Shown here: positions 44,541 to 56,395 of the stretch, piece after piece
How positions within the stretch are numbered: the stretch's first letter is position 1
How the letters are laid out: every line of letters begins with the position of its first letter
DNA from: Corylus avellana
Lineage: Eukaryota; Streptophyta; Magnoliopsida; Fagales; Betulaceae
DNA: 64,000 nucleotides
NCBI RefSeq assembly: GCF_901000735.1
Contig: NC_081551.1
Span: 13,027,700-13,091,699 of the forward strand
Direction of reading: 5' to 3'
Program-made: the position numbers and the translations under genes
The notes under the pieces: generated by a model
Seen by the model: the letters and a program-made list of their open reading frames with translations, nothing else
What the model was told of the DNA's origin: nothing
The model's database searches: none

Positions 44541-45915
44541 TGTTAAGTGCCAAAATATTCACATTTTAGCCCTTAAACTTATATGTGTTAATTCCTTAAG
44601 TGTTGTTAATTTATGCTATTTTAGTTCTTTTATGTGTTTTCCATGCTTTTGTAGGCTTTTGGAAGAAAAGGAAGTAAATCTGGAAGATTTGGGCTCAAAG
44701 AGAGAAATTGGAAAAACTTGGAGCTTCTAACAATGCAATCGAGCACAAGGAACCAGCGATCGAGCGCATTACCAGAGAAGACAAGCGAGTGCGGCCATGT
44801 GCGATCGTGCACACAACAGAAGAGTCTCGATCACAGACGTGCGATCGAGCGCACACGGGTTGCGATTGATCGCACCCGTGTGCAAGTGACACATCAAAAG
44901 GCGGCCAGACTGTTATTCTTTCCATATTAGGGTTTTCCAAGTCCCACTTGTAATAGGACTAAAACCCTACGAATTTTCTAAGTTTACTAGTGTAATAAGG
45001 ACTTCTAAAGCCCTGTAAATATACCTCTAAACCTTGAGAATAATCATCCTGGAAAAGACACAACTTTGGGGAGAGGAATTGGAGGCTACTTCTAGGAGCG
45101 GTTTTCGGTTCTTTCTTTTCCTTTTCTTTTTGGTTTTATTTTAATTATGTATAACTAACTCTTTGGAAGGGCTAGATTGAAGCCCTAAGTATGTTTATTT
45201 AATATTTCAATATTGGCGCCTTTGTGATAATCATATTGTGTTGCTTAACTTGATTAATTCCTGTTTTCTTGAATTCCTCATATGTATGTTATTGGCCATT
45301 ATATGCATGTGGTATAGACTAGTTAATTAAATCAATTTTGATGATCGAGTCCTGGGTCTAATAAGAGTAACAAAAGAAATCCACACCGGGTTCTTGGGTT
45401 GATCAACATAGGGAACCGGGAGTAGACACCCATGCCCTAGGCCTCATGTGTTTGTCGATTTCCACAGATTTATGCTTTCTTAAAGAACAACTTAGTAGAT
45501 ACTCATGCTAAATCCTTTAAGAAAGAAAAGAATTAGAGTAGACACCCATGCCTAATTCGTTGCTTAGGAAAATCAATAGCTTAAGAAGTAGACACCCATA
45601 CCCTTAGGTTGGCAAACATTAACTATTAATAATATGATTGGATCATTGGCATATTGTTATATTATCTAAATATGGTTAGCGGTGGATATCAAAGCCCTAC
45701 CTTCAGCTTTTCATTTATCTTTATGTCTTTTTATTTCTTTTTCACAATATCAATCTTGTGACAATTTTGATATTTTAATTAATTCAAAAGAAAATCAACA
45801 ATCCTCGTCGGATCGATCTTGTACTTGTTACACTATACTATCGTTTGATCTTGTACACTTGCGGGTAAAACGTACAATTATTTGTTTATTAATTTAGGTA
45901 GATATTTGCACAACA
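44541..45915 (+). mobile_element. Right LTR of a B element, second copy
   Basis: Same as 37164-38538. The polypurine tract in front has one G changed to T (GTTTGTGGGTG), and CCATC follows at 45916-45920. The A LTR tail resumes at 45916 and again breaks off at about 46334. Confidence 0.85.
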
Positions 45916-46576
45916 CCATCCAATAGGCCTAATATATAACTAAGCTGGGGCAGTGTAGTTGCCAGCACCTAATAGGTAAATCTATAAAGTGTGAGGGGCA
46001 TAACGAACGAAAGCGGGTTGGGAGCTCATGATGAGAGGTTTGAAGAAAGATTATCATAAAACACAAACTAATCTGTCATTACGCTTCATTCGCAACTCAT
46101 TCATTATTATATATTTTAGTCTTTAATCTTACTTGTTCAAACTAGTCTTTTTAGTCTTTATCTCTAGGAAAATAGATTACTCACTTGTTTGCCTATGTAA
46201 ATATGACAACATCATTTTTACATAGACCTTGATGCAGGAATAGAAAGTGAGGACGATGGTCCTTTTACTGGTTTTGATGGTTGCTAGACCATCTGCTGCA
46301 GGATTGATGCTTACTCTATGGAGCAAGTCTCCCGTGTTAAAAAAAAAAAAAATTGTATTAATCAAGTTGTAAACCGTAGCTTGGTTTATGCTTGCAAGTA
46401 AACAGGTAATCAAAGTACCAATATTATATATTAAACAGATTTGTTCATAATAGATTTGTTGCTTGCATGCATTATTACCCCTTGAGTTTGAGCATATGCA
46501 TGCATTATGGTTACTTTCAAATGTGATCGACAATAATGTGCAAGCAGACTAATTATGTATTAGTATATCATGTACG

Positions 46577-47069
46577 ATGGATACCTCAAATGAATGTACA
46601 AGTTTCGTTGGTTCAGCTCAAAGCAGTGCTTCATCTGCACTGCAGGGCCTTTGCTTCTGTGAGCGACCCACAGTTGTCAAAACCGCCAATACTGAGAAAA
46701 ACTTTGGAAGGAGGTTTGTGAGTTGCGAAAATTGGAAGGCAAGTACTTGATATTTATGTAATCATGGTATGAACATAAAATGTGCTCTTATTTAATAATC
46801 TCTTAGTGGTTGGTGATTGCTAGGTGTAATATGTTTTGCAGATTAACCAAGACTGTGGTTTTTTTGAGTGGCTTGATCCAAAGATGCGCTCCTTTGGTAG
46901 GAAGGTGGTTCATCGTTTGCATCAAAGGCATGAATATTTGGAGGCACAAGCCAAACGATGTGAAACATTGGTTGAAGTTGAAGTTGGGAAGGTGAGAGCA
47001 GAAAATGAGAAAAAAATTGCACAGCTCAAGGCAGAAATGGAGAGTGAGATATCTCAGTATCGTAAATAA
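46577..47069 (+). CDS. Small GRF-type zinc-finger protein, copy 2
   Basis: Exon 1 46577-46738, GC-AG intron 46739-46841, exon 2 46842-47069; 129 aa. Against copy 1 I see two amino-acid changes, Phe11 to Val and Cys70 to Arg. Neither hits the zinc ligands Cys26, Cys28, Cys50 and Cys59. The frame and both splice sites are intact. If the duplication is an assembly effect, this is the other allele of the same gene. Confidence 0.6.
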
Positions 47070-47756
47070 GTATAGATTGGAGAGATAAAAATGCATGCAA
47101 TGAAGAAGAATTACCATACAATAATTGTTTGTTCATGGAGCTTAATAATCTTGGCACTATGCATGTTCTTCTTTGGATACACTTCCAACGGTCACCATGT
47201 ATGCAAAGTAGGCCGTGTGATGCTGTCTTGAGGTTGGCCGTCATGGTGGGGCTGCTGGATCTTGCTGTGGTTTTTTGTTGTGGTTTTTTGATATGTTTTG
47301 TAACCAATGCGTAGTATGATATAAGTTGTTATTTATGTTGTCATTATGTAGTCCCACGTGGGATTTATTTGAAGACAACAATCCGATGTGGGATTTATTT
47401 TTTTATTGATGACATGGGTCGCTTCAAGTCATTCACTTTTGTACAGCCTCATTAGCTTTTTGGATGGAATCATGAACTTCCTAAAATCAATATCTCGAAC
47501 CTTTCCGCATGCTTACGAGACCAATAGTATGGTTTAGCCTTGTTAATTTAAGGAAAAATAACTTACAATTTCCTTCTTTGAGTTATTATGTTTGGACTTT
47601 ATTTTGTGCAAAGAACCTACTTTGCATTATTGCGTTTAAAACATTCCAAGTGCGTAGTACCTAGTATCATTAATAATAGTATATGGAAAACCTGTATAAT
47701 TGTACCAAAACTGACAAAGCTGTAAATTTCATGCCCATTTACCTTACACGCAGACA

Positions 47757-49935
47757 ACAAATGTTACCTGAAATGAATATTTACATAACCGCCAAACACA
47801 GCAAAACACACTAATAATGGCACGAGTATTGCAACCTAATTTGCATACCACCAAACATACCAAAACTACAAAGTATATAACCTATCATTTTACAGACCAC
47901 CCAACATTCCAAAACTACAAAGTTTCACTTATAATTTTACACACCACCCGACATTCCAAAACTACAAAGTTTCACCTATAATTTTACACACCATCAAACA
48001 TACCAAAACAACAAATTTACATACACAAGGGTCGTACATGTTGGGTTATGTTTTGGCTCATTCGGTTTGCGTGTAAAGTTGGTAAAAATGAAGCATCTTA
48101 ACATGTCCAGAAAACTGATTCTAGAAGGGCCGGTCCGGACTGCCAAAAGCCAGGTCCGGACCCAATATCCAGAACACTCCATTTGAAGGACATGTCCAGA
48201 CCGTCAGAAGCCGGGTCCGGACCGCATATCCAGGAACCATGTTTTGAAGAGGAGGTCCGGACACCATTTCCAGAAACTGCCTTCTGAGGGGGAGGTCCAG
48301 ACCACCAGAAGCTGGGTCCAGACCCCATTTCCAGAAACTACATTTTGAAGGGGAGGTCCGAACCGCCATTCTAAACGTACAAAGTATATAAACCTGTCAT
48401 TTTATCCACTACCAAACAGAACAAACCAACCAAATTCCAAATTTACATGTCATTCTACACAAAACCAAACATTCCAAACGTACAAAGTATATAACCTGTC
48501 ATTTACACACCGCCAAACATACCAAATCAACCAATTTACATGCCATTCTACAAAACCAAACATTCCAAACGTACAAACTATATAACCTATCATTTACACA
48601 CCACCAAACATACCAAACCAACCAATTTACATTTCATTCGATAAAACCAAACATTCCAAACGTACAAAGTATATAACTTGTCATTTACACACCGCCAAAC
48701 ATACCAAACCAACCAATTTACATGTCATTCTACAAAACCAAACATTCCAAACGTACAAACTATATAACCTGTCATTTACACACCGCCAAACATACCAAAC
48801 CAACCAATTTACATTTTATTCTACAAAACCAAACATTCCAAACGTACAAAGTATATAACCTGTCATTTATACACCATCAAACATACCAAAACAACAAATT
48901 TACATACACAAGGGTCGTACATGTTGGGTTATGTTTTGGCTCATTCGGTTTGCATGTAAAGTTGGTGAAAATGAAGCATCTTAACATGTCCAGAAAACTG
49001 ATTCTAGAAGGGCTTGTCCAAACCGCCAAAAGCCAGGTCCGGACCCAATATCCAGAACACTCCATTTGAAGGACATGTCCGGACCGTTAGAAGCTGGGTC
49101 TGGACCGCATATCCAGCAACCATGTTTTGAAGAGGAGGTCCGGACCCCATTTCCAGAAACTACATTCTGAGGGGGAGGTCTGGACCGCCAGAAGCTGGGT
49201 CCGGACCCCATTTCCAGAAACTACATTTTGAAGGGGAGGTCCGGACCGCCATTCTAAACGTACAAAGTATATAAACCTATCATTTTATCCACTACCAAAC
49301 ATAACAAACCAACCAAATTCCAAATTTACATGTCATTCTACACAAAACCAAACATTCAAAACGTACAAAGTATATAACCTGTCATTTACACACTGCCAAA
49401 CATACCAAACCAACCAATTTACATGTCATTCTACAAAACCAAACATTCCAAACGTACAAACTATATAACTTGTCATTTACACATCGCCAAACATACCAAA
49501 CCAACCAATTTACATTTCATTCTACAAAACCAAACATTCCAAACGTACAAAGTATATAACCTGTCATTTACACACCACCAAACATACCAAACTAACCAAT
49601 TTACATGTCATTCTACACAACCAAACATACCAAAACTACAAATTACATACATGCCATTTACACACTACCAAACATACCAAACCAACCAATTTACATATCA
49701 TTCTACACAACCAGACATACCAAAACTACAAATTACATAACCTATCATTTTACACACCACCAAACATACCAAAGCTACAAACTATATAACCTATCATTTT
49801 ACACACCACCCAACATTCCAAAACTACAAAGTTTCACCTATCATTTTACACACCACCAAACTTTCGAAACCAACAAATTTACATGTCATTTTATATAACA
49901 CCTAACATACGAAAACTACCATTTTGAGTATTTAC
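47757..49935. repeat. Minisatellite, second copy, with its right end
   Basis: Same 90-bp and 883-bp periodicity as 40380-42460. Here the array can be followed to its end: the last units (49830-49920) decay into 'catgtcattttatataacacctaacatacgaaaactacc' and unique sequence follows. Confidence 0.85.
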
Positions 49936-49954
49936 AACTCTAAAACATCGCAGG

Positions 49955-50122
49955 CTATGGCTTCCAATCTGGATTTGGTCTTTTCTTCTTAGCCTCCATA
50001 ATTTCTATTCCTTTTTGGACTGTTGTAACAATGCATTTGCCTTTTCCTTTGTCCAGTGATGAAGAAGCAGTTCCACCACCCCTGGCTCCACCACCCCTAA
50101 CTGCCCCACCCCTAGAAATAGA
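49955..50122 (-). pseudogene. Possible last exon of a minus-strand gene, Gly/Arg-rich tail
   Basis: On the minus strand a pyrimidine tract and TTTCTAG (50117-50125) are followed by a frame reading SRGGAVRGGGARGGGTASSS, then KGKGK and a basic end finishing KKRPNPDWKP and a stop. The RGG-type tail resembles the C-termini of some plant transposases and RNA-binding proteins, but no catalytic domain is visible upstream. The longer open frame to 50437 is mostly translated tandem repeat. Identity unknown. Confidence 0.35.
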
Positions 50123-50149
50123 AGAAGAAGAAGAAAAAGGTGAATGAGA

Positions 50150-50640
50150 AACAAAAATGTTATGGAGAATTCTGTGCACTATGTTATGAATATGAATGAG
50201 TGAACACCTTCTAAGCCAATCAACTGCAAAACAAATAAAAAGTTGAAGGAGAAACATAATTTTTTTTATGGAGAATTCCATATAAAGAAATATAAATATG
50301 AATGAGCGAACACCTTCTAAGCCAATCAATTGAAAAACAAATAAAAAGTTGAAGGAGAAACAGAAAATGTTTATAGAGAATTCCATATAAACAAATATGA
50401 ATATGAATGATTGAACACCTTCTTTTTCAGAAGCCAATCAATAGCAAAACAAAGAAAAAGCTCAAGGACAAACACAAAATGTTTATGGATAATTCCATAT
50501 AAACAAATGTGATTGAGTGAACACCTTCTTTTTCAGAAGCCAATCAATAGCAAAACAAGGAAAAAGTTGAAGGGGAAACAGAAAATGCTTATGGAGAATT
50601 CCATATAAACAAATATGAATGATTGAACACCTTCTTTTTC
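50150..50640. repeat. Tandem repeat, ~115-bp unit, about five copies
   Basis: The unit contains 'aaaaagttgaaggagaaacagaaaatgtttatggagaattccatataaacaaatatgaat' and 'gaacaccttctttttcagaagccaatcaatagcaaaacaa'. 'gaacacctt' recurs near 50202, 50309, 50414, 50520 and 50625. Read on the minus strand each unit carries 'ctgaaaaagaaggtgtt'. Confidence 0.8.
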
Positions 50641-51039
50641 AAGTATTTTATATTAAGAATTTTGGCCCTTTATCCTTACTGGAAGTTTAGATATTTGGTG
50701 TTTGATATTTAAGAAGTTCCAATTTGGTTCTTAAATTACTTAAAATATTATAATAGCAGATGATCGATTAAGCCTTATCAGTCAAAATTTCATGCTAATA
50801 GACAACCTGCTAAATATATTTAAATCTTTCTTTTATGTGCTTCACAACTTTGTTAGTAACTCATTATTTTGTCTCATTTATCTCAAATCAGAAATGACAA
50901 CTTCAATGGTAATGAAAAATATCCAAATCTCAATTATGCCAGGAACAAGCAATACAAAATGCAGCCTCTCTTAATTTTCCCTAATTCAGACTACAAAATA
51001 CACCACTGTTCAACCCTAAACACAATTAATTTTAATCGT

Positions 51040-51240
51040 TTTCCCTAAACCCTAAACAAATCCATAGCCCAACTCATTTCAAACCATTTAACCAACCTAT
51101 TAATCTCAATCAACAACAACCCTAAACCCTAAAAATTCCCCCAAATCCCGCAATATTACACAAAACCGTAAACCCTAAAAAATCCCCCAATATTACACAA
51201 AACCGTAAACCCTAATTATTCCCCCAAATTACACAAAACT
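51040..51240. promoter_or_regulatory. Telobox cluster (AAACCCTAA) with a short tandem repeat
   Basis: AAACCCTAA occurs near 51048, 51124, 51169 and 51207, alternating with 'ttcccccaa.tattacacaaaaccgt' in units of about 40 bp. Plant teloboxes are frequent near the 5' ends of growth and translation genes and can also mark old telomeric insertions. On the minus strand the cluster would lie in the first intron or 5' region of the gene hinted at by 51269-51438. Confidence 0.5.
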
Positions 51241-51268
51241 TCATCAATAACAGCAAATTTGGGGCATA

Positions 51269-51438
51269 CCTTGTAATTTAATCAAATTTATGTAAGAGGG
51301 TAGTGTGTTGTCCCCTTTCTCCAAGCACAAGGGGACCACGAACGAATTCACCAACTGTCGTCTTCCTCTTGTCTTGTGCGTGTTGTGTGGGTGGGGTAGA
51401 AACACACGGGGACCACGAAAATCACTTTCGGTACTCAC
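51269..51438 (-). other. Possible 5' exon of a minus-strand gene
   Basis: A 64-codon minus-strand frame starts at 51438 (MSTESDFRGPRVFLP...). At 51269 it meets a good donor, TACAAG|GTATGCC. The plus-strand string 'gggaccacg' recurs three times in or near it (about 51331, 51408 and 51443). I cannot link it safely to the exon at 49955 and do not recognise a family. Confidence 0.25.
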
Positions 51439-51664
51439 AAGGGGACCACGTTTCTTCTTGTCGTCTTCAGCCGTATGACTTCGGTGTGGTTATTGGAGTG
51501 AAAAAGGGGGAGAGAGCTGCGTGAGGCCGTGAAGGATGGTGAAAAACGGGTTGACTAAGGTTGGAGAGAAAAAAGAAAAAGAAAAGGGCTTTAGGTGTTA
51601 TTGAGGGCAAACTTGGAAGAGCAGGCTGAAAAAGATCACGTGAGACGTTTTCCATCCACTTGAC

Positions 51665-51794
51665 GGCAGATACTAACAGAAGGTTTAAATTGACAAATTT
51701 TGTAACTTTAGGGTGGTACATTGCAAATTTTGAAACTTTGGGGTTCAAATTGAAAAACCCTTGAAACTTCATGGGGGTAAAGTGGATTTTCCCC
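51665..51794. mobile_element. Single MITE arm (Mutator-like family)
   Basis: The reverse complement starts GGGGAAAATCCACTTTACCC at 51794 and goes on with 'catgaagtttcaagggtttttcaatttgaaccccaaagtttc', the same arm as in the MITEs at 16720 and 58113. The opposite arm is not seen within several kb, so the element is truncated or its partner is far away. Confidence 0.6.
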
Positions 51795-52321
51795 GATAAA
51801 TAAACATTCAATTTCTTGACTTTTATTTTTTTTTTATTTTTTGGTTTGTAATATGAAACCAAGAATCCAAAATAGCCAAAGAGGGAAAGATTAGAAAAAG
51901 TCTGAAAAACATCAAAACGTTACACGAGAATGAGAGAAACCAAGTTCTTGACTTCTTGGTTATGACAATTGAGTCATTGACAATGCACAGAGACTGTGAG
52001 AGAAACATCGAACATGCACTGACCGACCAACAAACATCAAACAATTAAAAATTAATGGCACGCTGCACAATGAACTGAGTGAAGGGTGCGACAAACCAAA
52101 CAATTAAAAATACCAGGGGCAAAACATACCAAAAATTAAAAATTGAGTTAAGAAAATTTTTTTAATTTTTTTTTACGAGGGGCGCCCGCCAACAGGTCGC
52201 CCCCACGTAAATCCGCCGATGGCCTTTGCTTTAGAGCATGCATATCTAGATGCTTTGTTGTAAAGCGAACCCTGCCATGAATGGACAAAACCATGACATT
52301 TGATTGAAATTTGTTAAAATT

Positions 52322-52555
52322 GTCTAGGTTTGGGATATCCAGACACGGAAGTTGAAACAAGACCTTCCAAGCTATGCAGATGAGGAATGTTATGTACCCA
52401 AAAATAAGGGCCTTTTAAAATTTTTATTTTTTATTTTTATTTTTATTTTTTGACATTTTGATAACTGCATTTGGGAAGGTTTATGCTGTTGATTGGAGTC
52501 TAGATGATGAAAAGGTCGCCTCAGGTGGTAAAGATCGAAGTTGTGGATGGGCTAG
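52322..52555 (+). pseudogene. NLE1: Notchless (NLE) WD40 protein, C-terminal two-exon fragment
   Basis: 52328-52384 reads VWDIQTRKLKQDLPSYADE and, after a ~94-bp gap, 52479-52555 reads VYAVDWSLDDEKVASGGKDR, then, in a shifted frame, KLWMG and a stop. This is the last WD40 repeat and C-terminus of Notchless, a nucleolar WD40 protein needed with the AAA ATPase Midasin for maturation of the large ribosomal subunit. An intron separates the two pieces at the expected place, with a damaged donor (GAG|GAATGT) and acceptor (GGGAAG|GT). A stop precedes the first piece, and about 4 bp are missing before KLWMG. The intron means a genomic copy, not a retrocopy. Nothing of the other WD40 repeats is visible upstream. 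Confidence 0.75.
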
Positions 52556-52865
52556 ATTAATTGAGGCCAAATCCATGCTTGAAATGTCAAACAACATGGT
52601 TTTTCCACAGCTTTTATAGGCGTGGGATTATTGTTTATATGATACCAAATGCAAGTATATTATGTGATATGTACTACTGGGGTCAGGAACTGAAGAATCA
52701 GTAACAGGGTGGTTATTGTAGAAAAGCTTCATTGCGTCAGCATTGCGGTTTTTCGGCCACGGGATGTTTCCACAGATTTGATAGTTTCAACCACAACTCG
52801 TTCAGAGGTGCCTGAGGAAGAATATAAAGGCTAATTTACTTGCCTGGCTTTCATTGTGGCTTGTC

Positions 52866-53830
52866 TTTTTTTTTTTTTTTTTTTGGTAACAAACCAACGT
52901 TCATTCAAACAAAAAGGTTACAGAGGAAAGAAAATAAAGAAAATGCAAGCTTACTTAAACCCCAAACTGGACAAATCTCAAAAAACAGGAATGAGATCAT
53001 AAAGGGGAAAAAAAAGATGCGAATGCAGCCAAGAAAACCTTTGCCGCGGCGCATACCGGTGATGGATACTACCATCGGAAGTACGAATACCCCTATCAAA
53101 CATCTAAACAAGCTTCCTAAAAAATCATGCAGATTTAGATGAAAAGTAACTGTAGAAAAAAGGTTTCCAAAAAGAAACCAAAGGGAAAAAGAAAAAAGAT
53201 CAACTCCAATGAGTTCCATCCAGTTCGGGTTAAACAATAAGCAACACAACAACAGAAAGTTACATAAAACAATAGCATAAACTCAAAAAATGGCAGCTGC
53301 TCTAGAGGAGGTCATCAATGGTGAACTGGTCCCACGCATCGGCGAGTAAGATCCACACGCAGGAGCATGTGGTCCACTCACCGGCGTGTCGATGTCGGAA
53401 TGGGGCACAGAACGCAACACCAGGCAGCTGGATCGCCGGGGATGTTGGTGGAGGAGCGCGATTTGGCCAAGGGTTGATGGGGAGGAGTAGAGCGGGCTTT
53501 GAAAAGGACGATCTTCAAGACTCCATAGATCTGGCCAGCGAAACGTTGAAGGAGACGATCCACGACAGGGGAGAAGTGGCCGGAAAGGGATGGAAGATGC
53601 AGCTTTTGTTTAGTGAAGGTCGGGATAGATCTAGAGCAAGCTCTAGAGAGATAAGAGTTCTCTCCTGAAGAGAGAAACCCAGCAAAAAGAAAAGCATAAA
53701 ACTGAAGAAAAGGAAACGAGGAGGAGGAAGGGATCCTCCTCTAGCACTGGCAGCTGGTTTTTTCGTTCAAGGAGAGAGAACAGAGCTTTTTACGTTAAAG
53801 GAGCAGTTTTTTAAGAGTGAGAGTATAAAA
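52866..53830 (-). mobile_element. LINE-derived element 1, reverse, poly-A end at 52866
   Basis: A T run of 19 (52866-52884) followed by 'ggtaacaaacc' is the reverse complement of a non-LTR retrotransposon 3' end. The right end (about 53640-53830) is rich in 'ctctagagagataagagttctctcc'. It shares 'gcgagtaagatccac' (53342) with element 2. No reverse transcriptase frame is visible, so it is an internally deleted or non-autonomous derivative of about 1 kb. Target duplications could not be set. Confidence 0.5.
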
Positions 53831-53922
53831 ATTGATTTACTTGTCTAGGTTTGTTTACAGAATTTAGTACTTTTCTTAGTTGGTGTTGAAGATACAGTTG
53901 GTGTCTAGATACTTGTCTAGGA

Positions 53923-55092
53923 TTTTTTTTTTTTTCCTAAGCAAATAAGGAAAGGGTACATGAATGAAAAAATCAAAAAAGGGTTCGGCTCCCTAACAAC
54001 AAACCCAAACCAGTAATACAATGCAGAAAATACAAACAAATAGGAAATGGGCCAAAAAATGGCCCGGTCCTCTGGATCTTGGTCAACAGACCAAGAAATG
54101 GCACCATTAAAGTGGTGTTTTAAGCAAGCCAAAGATCTGACTAGCTTTGAATCAACAACACCCTCCAAAAGGAGGCTATTGAAGGAGAGGTACTGAATTC
54201 CAATCTGGATCTGCTATAGGGGAGAACCGATCTCCTGTTGATGAGGCAATCTCCACAAAAATATCAAATTAGAGTAGCTCAAGGAGATAAATACCCACAA
54301 AAATACAACAGAACACAACAAACAGAAATACAAGACACAAAGCAAAGCTAAATACAATAAAGAAAGCAAAAAACCCTCAGCAGCATCGGCAATGGAGCGG
54401 GATTCTAGGCCGGCAAGTAAGCCACACATCGAAGCGTGAAGTACGCACGCCGGTGATGGAGACTGGAGGGCCAAAATCAAATGAGCAAAATACCATAAAA
54501 CACCGGTAGGGATGGAGGCAGCGAGCGAAGGACAGAGCGAAGGAGCCAACACCTCGATGACAGCTGTCCACGCTCTGGAGCGTGTGTACCACGCGTCCGC
54601 GAGTGAGATCCACTCTCGGGCGCGTGTGGCTCACGCTCCAGCGAGTGTTGGCTGGACGGAGGTGCAGATGGTTGCATTGGGAAGTGAGGAGGCAGTAGAG
54701 CATGGTGGTGAGGCACGTGTGATGGAGGAGCGAACTGATGTTGACAGATCGGGTATTGAAAAAACCAAATTGAGAAACAATAGTTTGGGGGTTGCGGAGG
54801 TTGATGGATGGCAGGTGGAGGCTGGGCTTGGCCGATCTGTGGCAGAGATGGGACTGTGCTGAACGGTGATGGTGGAGGAGCGATGGGAGCTACTGTGAAG
54901 GGGAAAAAAAGACAGGAAACAAAAGAGAGAACAGGGTAAAACAAGAGAAAAAGAGAAGAAAATGAAGGAGAACAAGGGTGGAAGGGAGGAGGGAGGGAAA
55001 AAAATTACATCCCTCCTTCGTCAGGCAGCCACACAAGGTGGAAGGAGAACCTCAAAAGGAGGTGGAAAGCTTCTCTTAGAGAGGAGGAGCTT
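53923..55092 (-). mobile_element. LINE-derived element 2, reverse, poly-A end at 53923
   Basis: A T run of 13 at 53923, then ~1.15 kb ending in 'cttctcttagagaggaggagcttctctctcta' (55070-55101), the 5' start style of plant L1 elements on the minus strand. Overlapping minus frames of 108-155 codons (54214-54975) are proline/serine-rich and partly repetitive; none shows endonuclease or reverse transcriptase motifs. 'gcgagtgagatccac' (54599) matches element 1, so both come from the same family. Confidence 0.5.
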
Positions 55093-55544
55093 CTCTCTCT
55101 AATTCGTAACATTAATTTGAAATTATTTAGCTTACTTTAACAGGAATTGAGATTTTCAAGCGTCAGACATCTGACCTCTTTTTATTTTTTATTTTTTATT
55201 TTTTTTTCAAAAAAAAAAAAAAATTGAAGAAGAAAGATATTAAAGGGAAATTCAAATTTGAGGTATTAGCACTAAATATAGGATGATAAAATCTTTTTTA
55301 AGTAATACCATCCCAAAAGGGTTAACCATTCACCCCTAGGTTTTAGTTTTAAATCTAAAAATAAATTTTAAGGCATTAGAAACTAAATATTAACTCATAA
55401 AAATTTAATAAAAAAAAATAACAAAATCTAGCAGGACTAGGAAGAGAGAGATTTTTCTACAAATATATATATATTTTTAATAAACCACATCAGACTTTGG
55501 CAAATACTTATCTAATTCTTGGCAGCCTAATAACAAGACTCCTT

Positions 55545-55684
55545 TAGCAGCGCTAATGAGAGGGAGGGATCCACAAACCTTACGTCACTCCACAAACGTC
55601 AGAACCTTCCACTACACAGATGACAGTCCTTTTCTTCTTTTTCTTTTCCTTTCCCCCAATTACACGTTTCTCTCTCCTCTTGTT

Positions 55685-55726
<42 letters not shown>

Positions 55727-55833
55727 TTTATCTTCGGCTTATCAGCTTAAATTCTCGATCTGCCCTTAAGAGAAGAGGGCCGTTCCTATACCTTCTTATT
55801 ATCAGTCTATAATACGAGATATTCTTCATCATC
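55545..55833 (+). promoter_or_regulatory. Promoter and 5' leader of the three-exon gene (original copy)
   Basis: A TATA-rich run (55691-55718) lies ~115 bp before the ATG, followed by T-rich sequence and the leader 'cttcttattatcagtctataatacgagatattcttcatcatc'. The same region is duplicated at 57746-57977, where the TATA run is replaced by CTATAAATTGGG. Confidence 0.5.
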
Positions 55834-56395
55834 ATGGCTATTCTCGACAGCGAGCACCAGGCCCAGTTAAGCAAGGTCTCTTCCGAAGGTTAATTTCGTT
55901 CTATCCTAACCTTCATCGCATCATTTGTTTTGCATCTTAAAAGTATGATTCGCGTCGGTGTTTTTTTTCTTAAATTAATTATTATCTTTGCTTGGGGGCA
56001 ATATTTTCTTTATTATTGCTAGGTCAATATGCGGTTTCCCTACTGAATTCTCTGTGATTCTTATTTAGACTATAATTAGGTTAGGACGAAATAAATTTAA
56101 CATCTCCTTGATCGTGTTCTGCTGGAGGTTTGTTGAACATCCCCTTTTGCGCTCACGATCTCTGGCCGTTTCTCGGATCTGTAGATGTTTATAGATCTGG
56201 TTTTTTCAATCACAGATCTGTGAATCCCCCATTAATTGACTTGTTTAAGATGTGCTGATTCTTGCTTTTTTTCTAAAAAAAAAAAAAATCGAAGATCTAA
56301 TTTGTAGATCTAGATTTAGATCCAAATCTAGTATCTTCAATCTTAGATGTTATCGTTTTCTTCGAGGGGTGTCTTTCGAAGGGATTTCTACGATG
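55545..56395 (+). repeat. Duplicated 5' gene segment, copy 1 (functional)
   Basis: From 'agcagcgctaatgagagggagggatccacaa' to 'ttctacgatg'. It matches 57746-58831 through promoter, exon 1 and the first part of intron 1 (including 'tagatctgg.ttttttcaatcacagatctgtgaatcccccattaattgac'). This copy lacks the MITE. Confidence 0.85.

Larger units (their letters stand above)
43471..49837. repeat. Second copy of the ~6.4-kb duplication
   Basis: See 36094-42460. This copy continues past the end of the first into unique sequence at 49838. Confidence 0.9.

Noticed and set aside
49955..50437. 160-codon minus-strand open frame as one protein
   Set aside because: Two thirds is translated 115-bp tandem repeat of Phe/Ile-rich composition. 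Only the last ~55 codons behind an acceptor-like site look like coding sequence.
54214..54975. Overlapping minus-strand frames of 108-155 codons
   Set aside because: Pro/Ser-rich translations in three frames of a LINE derivative; no domain is recognisable and the frames overlap each other.
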